Shown: positions 43,965 to 53,394 of the stretch, piece after piece
Position numbering within the stretch: the first letter of the stretch is position 1
Layout of the letters: every line of letters begins with the position of its first letter
Assembly (NCBI GenBank): GCA_934277435.1
Contig: CAKQUE010000001.1
Coordinates: 1 to 64,000 of the forward strand
DNA: 64,000 nucleotides
DNA from: an uncultured Alphaproteobacteria bacterium
GTDB lineage: Bacteria; Pseudomonadota; Alphaproteobacteria; RF32; CAG-239
Direction: 5' to 3'
Notes under the pieces: model-generated
The model's input: only the letters and a program-made list of their open reading frames with translations
The model's database searches: none
What the model was told of the DNA's origin: nothing
Made by a program: the position numbers and the translations under genes

Positions 43965-44318
43965 TTAGATACCAGTATTATTACCAAGGGTATCCTCAAA
44001 TTGGTTACCAACTGCATTATTGGTATTTGCAGCATAGTTAACAATAGCACCAGCGGCGGCCACAACAGCCAAACCAAAAGCCAAAGCAGCAAACCACGGC
44101 CATTTTACTTTACCAAAAATAGCTTGGAACGCCAAGGCCACCAAACCAAAACCACCAATCATAAAAATAACAAGTTTTGCGTTTGTAAACAAGTTGGCCA
44201 TTTTTTTGATGGCCGTACCAAACACAGAATCAGCGGCAGAGGCATCTCCGAGCATAACAACTGTAAACAATAATGACATTGTTACAATGCTCAAAATATT
44301 TGATTTTAAAAATTTCAT
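43965..44318 (-). CDS. virB2: VirB2-like T4SS pilin (first in row)
   Basis: A 117-residue protein: signal peptide (MSLLFTVVMLGDASA), then DSVFGTAIKKMANLFTNAK, a hydrophobic helix, the turn FGKVKWPWFAALAFG, and a second helix. The C-terminal tail is Asn-rich. It is the promoter-proximal gene of the T4SS operon, with AAGGAG before the ATG. As the first of three pilin-like genes it is a good candidate for the major T4SS pilin. Confidence 0.8.
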   Translation of the reverse strand: MKFLKSNILSIVTMSLLFTVVMLGDASAADSVFGTAIKKMANLFTNAKLVIFMIGGFGLVALAFQAIFGKVKWPWFAALAFGLAVVAAAGAIVNYAANTNNAVGNQFEDTLGNNTGI

Positions 44319-44658
44319 TTTAGTTCTCCTTAAGTAGAATTATATACATTTATATCTTAACGCAAATCTGTAAACTTTTCCAGCTTTTTTGTAGTTATGC
44401 AACTTATTGTTTTTGCTACAAAAAAAAGCTTGTCACAAAAATTTCACATTTATATACACAGCATATACGCGCTATTTGTAGCATGAAAAGGTAAATAATT
44501 TGATAATAAATAATACGGTGTAACGCTTGTTTTTGTATGGCTTACACTTTGTTTTTTGCTATTAACTCTATTTTAACACAATTAGATGTATTCTGCCGAT
44601 AAGACGGGTGTCCTATATGCCGTAGTGCGTGCGGATTCCTGCATTTAAGGGTAATGAA
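44319..44658. promoter_or_regulatory. Divergent control region between T4SS and type IVb pilus operons
   Basis: This 340-base non-coding segment separates two divergent operons. It holds a large inverted repeat, AGCTTTTTTGTAG at 44382-44394 against CTACAAAAAAAAGCT at 44416-44430. TGCTACAAA at 44414-44422 recurs inverted as TTTGTAGCA at 44475-44483. On the minus strand a perfect -10 TATAAT lies at 44344-44339 with a weak -35 (TTTGCG) 16 bases upstream, but it would leave a very short leader. On the plus strand TTGTTT near 44549 followed by TTTAAC is only a weak candidate. A shared regulator binding the TTTGTAGCA motif is inferred. Confidence 0.5.
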
Positions 44659-46293
44659 ATGCCAAATTTTGGTTGGAAATGTTTTATTGGTAGCTTTCTT
44701 TTTTCTTTAGCGGCGGTGTTTGCCTCCACTAAAGTTTATCTTTTATTGCCTATTGAGCACCAAAATCCTGTAGAGAAAACAGCTTTCGAGGACATTGAAA
44801 CCAAAAATATAGACTTATTTGCAGACAATGAAGAATCCAATCCGATTGTTGAAAAGTTCAATGAAATAAATAATAAACAGGCTAAAATAGCTGCTATTCA
44901 AGATATTGCTCCGACTACTGACACCCCAAAAAGCGTGCAATCTGATGTTTCTGTGGCAGATAAAGAGGATAAGCCCATTGAAATATCTTCACTTTCTTCA
45001 GATGTACTTTATGCTCCAGATGAAGATATGTCGGAAATTTCTGTCACTGATGCTGATAATTCAGCAAATAAAGATATTGACGAAGCGCCAGAAATTTCTG
45101 AAAATCAAGAAACAAATCCTGTAAATAGTAACTCTTTTGAGCAAGCAATCTTGGTGGACGATACTGAAGATGAAAGCTTGCAAATTGCCGACGCCTCCGA
45201 AGCCAGACCATTTACTATACCTTTATTGCATAATTTTCAGGTTGCTGCGCAAAAAGTAGAAGTTTCTAATGAAGCTGCAAACAGTCAAGTCGCTTTAGCC
45301 TCAAACAATGTTTTAATTCAAAATATCGGCACCGAAAACAAAATAGCTGCCGCCAGCGGAGAACCAAATAACTTAGTTCCAGACACAGCTGAGAACGATT
45401 CCGACCCTTGGGAAGTGGCAGCAGTGGGAAACTCTCATATAACAAAAAATAAAATCGATAGTTTCACAGGCGATGGAAATAAAACTATGGAGGCTTTAGA
45501 CCAAGATAAGCTTGCTGAGGCTAAATCGCCTAACGAAAAACAAGTTGCGTATAAAATGGTTAAAAACATTTTAATCCCAATTCCAGAGGACATCGCTAAT
45601 GATGAAAATTTGACGCCGCAGCTTTCTTATTCGGAAGAAAATAAAAAACTAAGCGAAAAATTACAAAAAGAAGGCATCTTAAATCCACCAACACCAATAA
45701 AGGAAGAAATAAAAAACAAAGAAGAAACGACCACAACTCCTGTGCCTTTGACTAACAATCAAAGTGAAAATAAACTATCTGAACCGAGCCTCACTGATAG
45801 TATTGCAGCTTGGTTTTCTTCCAATCCTTCGTCAGATAATAATTCTACAAACAATAAGGCGGATAAAGATAAAGATAAAGATAAAAATAAAAAAGAAGAA
45901 AGCAGCAGTTCTACTTTTAGCAAACTTTTGGGACTAGGAGCCAAAAAAGACAATAATATTGCTCCCTCAGAACTGAAACTAGCTTTTCAGCCCGACCGCG
46001 CAGAGATTTCTGGACAGACGCTTGATTGGTTAAAAGCTTTTTCTCTGAACGCTGTTAACAATGAAAACGTGTTTGTAGAAATACGCATTGACGGTTCAAG
46101 CTCTTTTGAGCTACAACAAAAACGTTTGAACCTTCTATATTCAATCTTAGTAAATAATGGTGTTGATTATAATAAAATTAACATAATTTTTACGGATAGA
46201 GAGCCAAACTCTTTTATTATTAGAAATGTTAGATATGCCAGCGAAGATGATGCTATCAATGTTCATAAAAAGGCTTACAATCCATGGTATTAA
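44659..46293 (+). CDS. Membrane-anchored protein with OmpA-like C-terminal domain
   Basis: A 544-residue protein from the ATG at 44659, which has AAGG 7 bases upstream. One N-terminal membrane helix (about 6-28), a long acidic disordered linker (about 40-430) and a C-terminal OmpA-like domain (about 436-535; LKLAFQPDRAEISGQTLDWL, VEIRIDG, QQKRLNLLYSILVNNGVDYNKI). OmpA-like domains bind peptidoglycan. It opens the pilus operon, 74 bases before the PilL-like gene. A KDKDKDKNKK Lys/Asp stretch marks the linker near residue 405. The peptidoglycan-binding Asp and Arg positions look partly degenerate. Confidence 0.72.
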   Translation: MPNFGWKCFIGSFLFSLAAVFASTKVYLLLPIEHQNPVEKTAFEDIETKNIDLFADNEESNPIVEKFNEINNKQAKIAAIQDIAPTTDTPKSVQSDVSVADKEDKPIEISSLSSDVLYAPDEDMSEISVTDADNSANKDIDEAPEISENQETNPVNSNSFEQAILVDDTEDESLQIADASEARPFTIPLLHNFQVAAQKVEVSNEAANSQVALASNNVLIQNIGTENKIAAASGEPNNLVPDTAENDSDPWEVAAVGNSHITKNKIDSFTGDGNKTMEALDQDKLAEAKSPNEKQVAYKMVKNILIPIPEDIANDENLTPQLSYSEENKKLSEKLQKEGILNPPTPIKEEIKNKEETTTTPVPLTNNQSENKLSEPSLTDSIAAWFSSNPSSDNNSTNNKADKDKDKDKNKKEESSSSTFSKLLGLGAKKDNNIAPSELKLAFQPDRAEISGQTLDWLKAFSLNAVNNENVFVEIRIDGSSSFELQQKRLNLLYSILVNNGVDYNKINIIFTDREPNSFIIRNVRYASEDDAINVHKKAYNPWY

Positions 46294-46339
46294 CTTCTGC
46301 TTGCTATTTTAATTTCAACCTGTATTATAGGAAAATACG

Positions 46340-47119
46340 ATGAGATACAACTTTGAAAGAAATATTATGACTAATAAACTTGCTTTGATGAGTTTATGCT
46401 TGAGCTTAGTAATGATAAGCGGCTGCGTAAGCGACAAAAGTTATATGGAAGAAGAATGCGAAAACGGTATTTGCACCAGTGAAAAAGAGTATCGTGAAGT
46501 TTGCACAGAAACTCCTGATGGCTTCAGTGTATGTGAAGACAGTGTTGAACCAGCAGAAAACGTTAACTATACCAGAACTCAAGCCGATTTCCGCAAATAT
46601 GGCGAGCGTACTCCTAGAGATCATCGTATTACGCAAGCCGGCGCCGGAAACAATATTTCGGCTGCCGTTCCGCCAAGCATAGATGATGAAGTTGTTGATT
46701 ATGAAGCTGAAGTTATGGAACGCGATACTCCGACAACACCTTGCGCGGATGGTGTGACACCTGCTGGCGCACCTTGCCCTGCTGCGGCTGTGAATACATC
46801 TGCTGCGGAAACAGAAGAGAATACCGAAACAAATTCGGAAGAAGAAGATCAAAATAAAGATTGGTTGGCTGAAGAAGGTCAAAGCCTGAAAGAATTATTA
46901 ACAGCATGGAGTGAAGAGTCCGGCTGGAGATTAATTTGGAAAACCAACCGCAACTATACTTTAAACGCAGGCGCTATGTTCAGAGGTAATTTTGCCGATG
47001 TATCGTCTGCCCTTGTACGCGCTTTTGCCCGAGCAAGACCTGCTCCAATAGCCACATTTTATAAAGGTAACCGCGTCTTGGTAATTGAAACTATGGAGGA
47101 CGAAAATGCGTATGACTAA
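46340..47119 (+). CDS. PilL C-terminal/TcpQ-like pilus lipoprotein
   Basis: A 259-residue protein: signal peptide ending in lipobox ISGC, a Cys-rich early segment, a Thr/Glu-rich linker, and a C-terminal domain (about 180-253; LKELLTAWSEESGWRLIWKTNRNY, then ALVRAFARARPAPIATFYKGNRVLVI) that matches the TcpQ/PilL C-terminal module. In type IVb pili such proteins stabilise the secretin in the outer membrane. The 3' end overlaps the secretin gene. AGGA precedes the ATG at 46340; an alternative start at 46367 is possible. Confidence 0.78.
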   Translation: MRYNFERNIMTNKLALMSLCLSLVMISGCVSDKSYMEEECENGICTSEKEYREVCTETPDGFSVCEDSVEPAENVNYTRTQADFRKYGERTPRDHRITQAGAGNNISAAVPPSIDDEVVDYEAEVMERDTPTTPCADGVTPAGAPCPAAAVNTSAAETEENTETNSEEEDQNKDWLAEEGQSLKELLTAWSEESGWRLIWKTNRNYTLNAGAMFRGNFADVSSALVRAFARARPAPIATFYKGNRVLVIETMEDENAYD

Positions 47120-48752
47120 TTTACTGAAACTTGCCGTTGTTGGAATTTTAGGCGTTACTGTTGCTTGTTCCGTTTCACCGGAAATTGACGAATCTATCTC
47201 GCGTCAAACCGAAAACGCGTTAGATTTGAAGCAAAAAGCCGCCGTTCCGGGCGACCCTATTCCAGATGACGTTGTAAGAGTTAAAAACGATATTTGGCTT
47301 GGCGACACCAGCAGTGTTGAATTTGAAGGTCAGCCTGTTCCGGCTTATTTGGAAACTAAAGATGGTATTACTTTAATTAGTAACCGCCCGATTACCCTTT
47401 ATGAAATCGGCTCAATGATTAATAAAATCACCTCTCTTTCGGTACGCTATGCTCCAGAATTAGAAGAAAATGCCGTTGCTAATGCTGATAAAAACCAACC
47501 GGCAATGAAAGACATCGGTGCTCAATGGACAGATTCAACCAAGATGATTGTAAACTACAAAGGTCCTATCAGTGGTTTGCTTGACGAAGTTTCTAACCGT
47601 TTTGGAATTTGGTGGAAGTATGAAAAGAATGAAATCTATTTCTACAAATACATCACTAAAACATTTGTTCTTTATTCTTTACCGACAAATCCGTCTCTGA
47701 GCGTTTCTGTTGGCGGTTCCGGCGGCTCTTCCAGCATTTCGCAGAGCAGCTCAGTTGACGGTATGGATATGTGGGCAAATATTCAAAGCACAATCAGTTC
47801 TATGATTACCTCTGATTCAAACTTGGTAATGGATAAAGGCGCGGGCACAATTACTTTGACTGCCACACCGACTGATATCAAACGTGTTGCAAAATACATT
47901 AATGAACAGAACCAACGCGTTTCAAAACAAGTTGCAATCAGTGTAAAAGTTATTCAAGTTAACATCTCTAATGCTGATAAATATAGTCTTGACTTGTCTG
48001 CAACATTTAAAGGACGCGGCTCAATAAAAGATGTTACTGGGCACAACACATCAAGTATTGATAATCCTTTGACTGATTTAACAATGGGCATTAGTTCAAG
48101 CCGTTGGAGTGTTGACGCCGCTATGCAGGCCTTGTCACAAGAAGGAAATACAAACCTTGTGACCAGCGGTACGGTAACAACAATGAATAATAAACCGGCT
48201 CCAATTCAGGTGGTGAAAACACAAAACTATATTTCACAAATCACCAAAACAAACAGCGGCGATTCAGATACTTATGATATTTCTGTAGAAACAGAAGAAA
48301 TTGAGACAGGTTTCACCATGAGCGTTTTGCCAAGAATCTTGGATCATGGTCGTATCTTGATGTTCTTTAACTTAACTCTATCTGATTTGTTATCTCTTGA
48401 CGCGATAAATGTTTCCGGCGGTTCATCTTCTGACAGTTCATCATCGGATAAGACTGATGACAGTGACAGTGATAGTGACAGCAATTCCGGCGGTGACAGC
48501 GAATTTATTCAAAACCCTGTTATCGAAACCCGCGGCTTTACTCAAGAAGTTGCACTTAAATCTGGTGATACTTTGATTTTGGCAGGTTATGAACGTGTTG
48601 AAGATTCAACAGATAAGAAGGGCGTTGGCTCACCGAAAAACACTCTGTTGGGTGGTTCTCAAGCAGCAACAAGAAACAGAACAATTTTAGTTATCATGTT
48701 AACTCCGGTTGTTTTGGAATCTCCTCTGTCGCCAGAGTCCAGAATGAACTAA
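47106..48752 (+). CDS. pilN: Type IVb pilus secretin PilN
   Basis: A 548-residue lipoprotein secretin from the ATG at 47106, which has GGAGG 7 bases upstream inside the end of the previous gene. It has a lipobox VTVACS, N-terminal small domains with ITLISNRPITLYEIGSMI, and a secretin C-terminal domain (about 260-540) with NLVTSGTVTTMNNKPAP and IETGFTMSVLPRILDHGRILM, and closing LKSGDTLILAGYERV. PilN forms the outer-membrane ring of the R64-type thin pilus. A Ser/Asp-rich insert (SSDSSSSDKTDDSDSDSDSN) interrupts the domain near residue 445. Confidence 0.9.
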   Translation: MRMTNLLKLAVVGILGVTVACSVSPEIDESISRQTENALDLKQKAAVPGDPIPDDVVRVKNDIWLGDTSSVEFEGQPVPAYLETKDGITLISNRPITLYEIGSMINKITSLSVRYAPELEENAVANADKNQPAMKDIGAQWTDSTKMIVNYKGPISGLLDEVSNRFGIWWKYEKNEIYFYKYITKTFVLYSLPTNPSLSVSVGGSGGSSSISQSSSVDGMDMWANIQSTISSMITSDSNLVMDKGAGTITLTATPTDIKRVAKYINEQNQRVSKQVAISVKVIQVNISNADKYSLDLSATFKGRGSIKDVTGHNTSSIDNPLTDLTMGISSSRWSVDAAMQALSQEGNTNLVTSGTVTTMNNKPAPIQVVKTQNYISQITKTNSGDSDTYDISVETEEIETGFTMSVLPRILDHGRILMFFNLTLSDLLSLDAINVSGGSSSDSSSSDKTDDSDSDSDSNSGGDSEFIQNPVIETRGFTQEVALKSGDTLILAGYERVEDSTDKKGVGSPKNTLLGGSQAATRNRTILVIMLTPVVLESPLSPESRMN

Positions 48753-48771
48753 CAATTAAAGGAGAAAATCC

Positions 48772-50016
48772 GTGGCTGATGATTTAGAAGAAGAAAAAGC
48801 ATGGAAGTCATCTTTCTCTGAAAGCGGTGTGACCTATGCCGCCAGCTTGTTTTGGCAACCTTTAATCAATGATGACAATCCGCTTCCGGAAGTCAAAGAA
48901 GCTGCCGAAAACATTCTTGAAGGCGCCGACTTATATGCAGTGCGCAAAGGCAAATCATCTCAATTTGGTTTGGCGGCCTCTTCGCAAGGCTTTACCCACG
49001 GTATGCCTTCTGCAGCTATTGCTTTAGTTTCTGCGCTCGGTAACGTGACTTCATTTTTAGGCGTATTCAAAGTTGATAACGGCTGGTGGTATATATGTTT
49101 TAGAAATGATGTTATCCTTTCTGATGGCGATACTTTGTTTGTAAACGAAAAAGACGCTAAGGATCAGTTTATTTCAATGCTGGCCGTTCCGGATTGGGAT
49201 ATGCTTTTCGCTCCGCAGGAATGGGGAATTGAAGACACAAAACCAGATGCTTTGGCGACTTTGATAAATCGCGGCCTTCTAGTAAAATTGGAAAAAATTA
49301 ACGGTAGCAATGATGCTATTATGCTTGGCGTTGTTGTCGTTGGCTTCGCGATTATACTATGGTATGGTTACTCAACGATTCAGAGTATGTTTTTCTCGGC
49401 TCCTGAGGCTCCGGTGATTGCACCGGTGGAACAAGTACAAGCTCCTGCTCCAGAACCTCCAGAACCAAAACCATGGGAAACTATAAAAAACCCTATAGAC
49501 CAAATGCGTGAATGTTATGAAGCAACAAAAAAAGTTGTGCAAATTGTTACGCCTGGTTGGTCTATTGAAGGTATAACTTGCAATTCCGGCGGACTTGTGA
49601 CCTCTTGGAAACGGGATTTAGGCCGTATTACTTGGATGGAACAAGCTTTGAATGTTTCTGGAGTTAATTTTACTTCTCGCGCGATATCTGACGATGGTAA
49701 CACCTTTATGGTAACCGTGCCAATCGGTGAAATTTCGACGTTAAACTCTCCTCCGGAATATTCCGAACAAGACTTAAGAAATATTATCAACGACTTAAAT
49801 CAGACGTTGACAACAAATATTCAAATTGAGAAAAAAAGTTGGACTTCTCCAAGGGGAAAATTGTATAATATTATGAATTTTAGCATTTCATCAAACAATG
49901 ATCCGTTAACTTGGATTGAATTGTTAATGAAATTTTCAGGTTTATCTGTTACAGAAATAACTTATGATATAAACAGCAGCACTTGGACTTATAAGGGGGA
50001 AATTTATGAGTTATAA
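48772..50016 (+). CDS. pilO: Type IVb pilus accessory protein PilO
   Basis: A 414-residue bitopic protein that starts at a GTG with GGAG 7 bases upstream. The N-terminal cytoplasmic part (1-180) contains KGKSSQFGLAASSQGFTHGM, a recognisable PilO2-type feature. A membrane helix (about 183-205) leads to a periplasmic C-terminal domain with Pro-rich linker. In R64-type systems PilO is the inner-membrane alignment component. It overlaps the next gene by about 11 bases. Cys pairs at about 248 and 268 are periplasmic. Confidence 0.82.
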   Translation: MADDLEEEKAWKSSFSESGVTYAASLFWQPLINDDNPLPEVKEAAENILEGADLYAVRKGKSSQFGLAASSQGFTHGMPSAAIALVSALGNVTSFLGVFKVDNGWWYICFRNDVILSDGDTLFVNEKDAKDQFISMLAVPDWDMLFAPQEWGIEDTKPDALATLINRGLLVKLEKINGSNDAIMLGVVVVGFAIILWYGYSTIQSMFFSAPEAPVIAPVEQVQAPAPEPPEPKPWETIKNPIDQMRECYEATKKVVQIVTPGWSIEGITCNSGGLVTSWKRDLGRITWMEQALNVSGVNFTSRAISDDGNTFMVTVPIGEISTLNSPPEYSEQDLRNIINDLNQTLTTNIQIEKKSWTSPRGKLYNIMNFSISSNNDPLTWIELLMKFSGLSVTEITYDINSSTWTYKGEIYEL

Positions 50017-51613
50017 TCTTAAAAATAATAACATTGTCATGATTGCTGTGGCGATTGCCGCAATTATGACTATCAGCCCTGCAGCATATGCACAAACTGC
50101 AGACAATCAGATTAATGCTGAAGCACCTGCTCCCCAGGTCCATGAAAATGACGATTTGTTCGGATTAGATGAACCTGCAGATGGCACTCCGGCAGAAACA
50201 AGTTCTGACGCCGCATCCGAAAATGCAGTTGCAGATGAAACAGCTGTTCCAGCACCTATTGCTGATGAAAATAGTCAAACACAGGCAGAGTCTGCACCTC
50301 AAGGCCTAGCTGACGTTGACAAAGCTGCTGGTGAAGCTCAACCTACAGAGGAAAACAACAAAGAAGTTCAACCAAGTAATGTTGATTTGAACTCTATTCC
50401 TGATACTTCCACGGATGAAGGTAAAAAATCTTTAGAGGCTGCAACATCTGACAGCGATGAACAAGTTGCTATTGAAGCGCCTAAATCTCCTTTTGAAAAC
50501 TTTGGAAATGCTATTCTTTCTAAAGTTGACAATAGTTTATTCAATCAAATGTCTAACATTGAAAAACAAACAACTATTCTCAATTTGGAATATAAGCGCG
50601 AAGAAGTGCGTAATCGTATTGAAGCTTTACGTATCCAGCGTCTGAAAGCTCAACAAGAAGAGGCTAGTCGTCTTAAGGAAGAAGAAAACCGTGCAAAAGA
50701 TGAAGAAAATAAACGTAAAATTAAAGAAATTGAAGCGCAAGAAAAATTGAAACGCGCCGAAATGGAGTTGGAAAAAATTCGTCAAGCCAAAGTCTTAAAT
50801 GAATATATGAACGAAATGTTGATTGTTAATCAGCAATGGGTTGAAAAAAATGCAGCTTTACAAAGTAAAGTAAAAGAACTTCGCGATGAACGCAAAGCCT
50901 TAATCAAAGATTTTGAGGATAAAATTTCTACAATTAAAAAAGAATCTGATGCTACCATTTTGAAAGCGCAAAATGCAAAAGAAGCACATAATAAAGTTGT
51001 ATCCTCATTGCAAACTCAAATTTCCAGCTTGAAAAAAGCTATTATACAAAGTGAAGATACAATAAATCAGTTGAAATCAGGTAACGGTAACTCGGCTAAT
51101 CCGTTTGCGGAGGGTATAGACGAAAATGCTATTGATATGTCTGATGAATATGCTATCATGGATATAACTGGTAAAGGCAAAGATATTATTGCTAAAATCA
51201 TTAATAAAGATGGTACTACATTTATTGTTCACCAAGGTTCTATGCTGAAAGGCGGCGAAGTTGTGATGGCAATTACTGATAACTATATTGCTTTTGATAA
51301 TAAAGGAGTTAAAAGCTACTTATATACCGGCGGAACAGTTCGCGAATATGAACCTGAAAATTCTTTTAACGGAGCAGACAAAACTCCTGTTGCCGCACAA
51401 GGTGTTGTTAACAACAATAATGTAGTGCGTAATGTGCGCGGTGCCCCTATTACCCAGCAAGCTGGTTCAAATTTGAAAGAAGCAACCGGAGCAGCAGTGG
51501 CAAAACCACAAAATAAAGGCGCTGCAGATAAAAAGGAGACAATAAATACAGCCAAACGTAGTAGTACTAATGCTAGTATTGGTTCGATTGGACAGGATAT
51601 GTTTGTTAAATAA
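50006..51613 (+). CDS. pilP: PilP-like type IVb pilus protein
   Basis: A 535-residue exported protein: signal peptide (to about residue 29, PAAYAQT), an Ala/Glu-rich disordered segment (30-165), a long coiled coil (about 195-355; RLKEEENRAKDEENKRKIKE), and a C-terminal PilP-like beta domain (about 375-450; AIMDITGKGKDIIAKI, then FIVHQGSMLKGGEVVMAI). It ends with KRSSTNASIGSIGQDMFVK. PilP normally links the inner-membrane alignment complex to the secretin but is shorter (about 170 residues). The coiled-coil insertion may extend reach across the periplasm. Confidence 0.72.
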   Translation: MSYNLKNNNIVMIAVAIAAIMTISPAAYAQTADNQINAEAPAPQVHENDDLFGLDEPADGTPAETSSDAASENAVADETAVPAPIADENSQTQAESAPQGLADVDKAAGEAQPTEENNKEVQPSNVDLNSIPDTSTDEGKKSLEAATSDSDEQVAIEAPKSPFENFGNAILSKVDNSLFNQMSNIEKQTTILNLEYKREEVRNRIEALRIQRLKAQQEEASRLKEEENRAKDEENKRKIKEIEAQEKLKRAEMELEKIRQAKVLNEYMNEMLIVNQQWVEKNAALQSKVKELRDERKALIKDFEDKISTIKKESDATILKAQNAKEAHNKVVSSLQTQISSLKKAIIQSEDTINQLKSGNGNSANPFAEGIDENAIDMSDEYAIMDITGKGKDIIAKIINKDGTTFIVHQGSMLKGGEVVMAITDNYIAFDNKGVKSYLYTGGTVREYEPENSFNGADKTPVAAQGVVNNNNVVRNVRGAPITQQAGSNLKEATGAAVAKPQNKGAADKKETINTAKRSSTNASIGSIGQDMFVK

Positions 51614-51615
51614 AA

Positions 51616-53385
51616 ATGGCTAACCAAGATGTAAAACAAGTTCAGACTTTAAGCAGCGCCGAGCGTATAAGCTCTGGCGTGCTTAAGCCTGCTACGGCGG
51701 ATAAAACATCTAATATTAAGCCTGCGGCACCAGAAATAAAGCAAGAATCATCATTAACCCCGCCACCAATTAAAAAAACATCTGATATTGTGGAAGATGC
51801 GGCTGAAACAAAGAAAAGCGGCAATATTCTACAAACATTATTTGCTAACGGTAACAAAGTATTAACTTCTGAAGATGGTGATTTAAACATCAATAGTGAA
51901 ACCCGCAGAATGTTGGTATTATTTTCTGACGGTACATATCTTATTGATGAAGCACATCGTTTTGACGGACAAGTTCTGAACTTTACAGCCATTGCTAAAC
52001 GACGCAAGCTGATTATGCATACTCCTAAGTATGTATCAAGCCAAGAAATTTCAGCTATTTACGCCTATGCAATGCGTGGCGCTGGCGAAATCAAGATGTC
52101 GGCCAAAGAATCTGCCGACTATCAAATGCAAATAGACTTTTTGAGCGTGATTAACCGTGCTGCAGCCAAAAATGTTTCCGACGTGCATGTTGTTGTGGCT
52201 GATTCAACCTTAATTCTGTTTAGGGTTAATGGTATGATGGAGCGAGAGCTGGAATACTCTGCCGAATGGGGTGAAGCTTTTGTACGTGCTGCTTTTGCAT
52301 CGGCAGATATTTCTGATGCAAACTATGCTCAAAACGAGTTTCAAGGTGCGCAAAAACTTGGTTCAACTCCATTGCGCGGTACAGATGGTAAATTAACCTT
52401 GCCGCATAACGTTTTGGCTATTCGTTTACAATTTAATCCGGTTGCTTTCGGTTCACAATATCTGGTTATGCGTCTTTTGTACGCTGATGATAATCCTAAT
52501 GGTAACGGAGATTTGAAATCTCTAGGCTTAGGAGAAAGAGAACTAAATTTATTTTATCGTCTGCGAGCAACTGCAGTAGGTCTGAATATTGTTGCCGGTC
52601 CGACTGGTTCTGGTAAATCAACTACCTTGCAACGCAACATGATTAAGATGATTCAAGAGCATAACGGCGAAATTAATGTTATTACCGTGGAAGACCCGCC
52701 TGAATATCCTATTCCGGGGGCACGTCAGATGCCTGTTACTAATGCAAACAGCGAAGAAGAAAAAAATGAAGAGTTTACAAAAGCGTTGTCGGCTGCTTTG
52801 CGTTCTGACCCAGATGTAATGATGGTTGGTGAAATTCGATCTTTAGCAACCGCGGATTTGGTGTTCAAGGGCGCGCTTTCTGGTCATAGTGTATGGTCAA
52901 CATTGCACGCCAACTCCGCACCGGCAATTATAACTCGTTTCCGCGATATGGGGGTACAGCCGTATATGCTTTGCGACCCAGAAATTATGAAAGGATTGAT
53001 TTCTCAACGTTTATTCCGAAAAATTTGTCCTTATTGCCGAATTTCAATTAAAGAAAGAATGAGCGACCCCTCTTATGGCCGTCTGAAAACCGCGCTTGGC
53101 GACTATGGTATTGAAAATACTTATGTCCGTGGCCCTGGATGCAAATATTGTAATCATAAAGGTGTAATCGGACGTATGTCTGTGCCTGAAATTATTGTTC
53201 CTGATGCACACTTTTTACAATTGATGGTCAATGGCGACACCAAAAACGCTATTGACTATTGGGTTAGTGAACTAGATGGCAGACCTTTGCGAGAAGCGGC
53301 AATTGAAAGAATGCTGAAAGGCTATATTGATTTAGATGAAGTGGAACGTTGGTGCGGATTATTGGATCAGCGCCCGATTTACTAG
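51616..53385 (+). CDS. pilQ: Type IVb pilus assembly ATPase PilQ
   Basis: A 589-residue GspE/PilB-family ATPase: Walker A GPTGSGKST (about 329-337), Asp box VEDPPEYPI, Walker B-type DVMMVGEIR (about 402), His box STLHANSA and a zinc-binding tetracysteine (CPYCRI about 471 and CKYCNH about 511). The start reads ITKA-free and low-complexity (1-70). PilQ is the extension ATPase of R64/Tcp-type pili, in the cytoplasm below the platform. It follows pilP by 2 bases. Gene order pilN-O-P-Q-R is conserved. Confidence 0.93.
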   Translation: MANQDVKQVQTLSSAERISSGVLKPATADKTSNIKPAAPEIKQESSLTPPPIKKTSDIVEDAAETKKSGNILQTLFANGNKVLTSEDGDLNINSETRRMLVLFSDGTYLIDEAHRFDGQVLNFTAIAKRRKLIMHTPKYVSSQEISAIYAYAMRGAGEIKMSAKESADYQMQIDFLSVINRAAAKNVSDVHVVVADSTLILFRVNGMMERELEYSAEWGEAFVRAAFASADISDANYAQNEFQGAQKLGSTPLRGTDGKLTLPHNVLAIRLQFNPVAFGSQYLVMRLLYADDNPNGNGDLKSLGLGERELNLFYRLRATAVGLNIVAGPTGSGKSTTLQRNMIKMIQEHNGEINVITVEDPPEYPIPGARQMPVTNANSEEEKNEEFTKALSAALRSDPDVMMVGEIRSLATADLVFKGALSGHSVWSTLHANSAPAIITRFRDMGVQPYMLCDPEIMKGLISQRLFRKICPYCRISIKERMSDPSYGRLKTALGDYGIENTYVRGPGCKYCNHKGVIGRMSVPEIIVPDAHFLQLMVNGDTKNAIDYWVSELDGRPLREAAIERMLKGYIDLDEVERWCGLLDQRPIY

Positions 53386-53394
53386 GAGTGAAAA

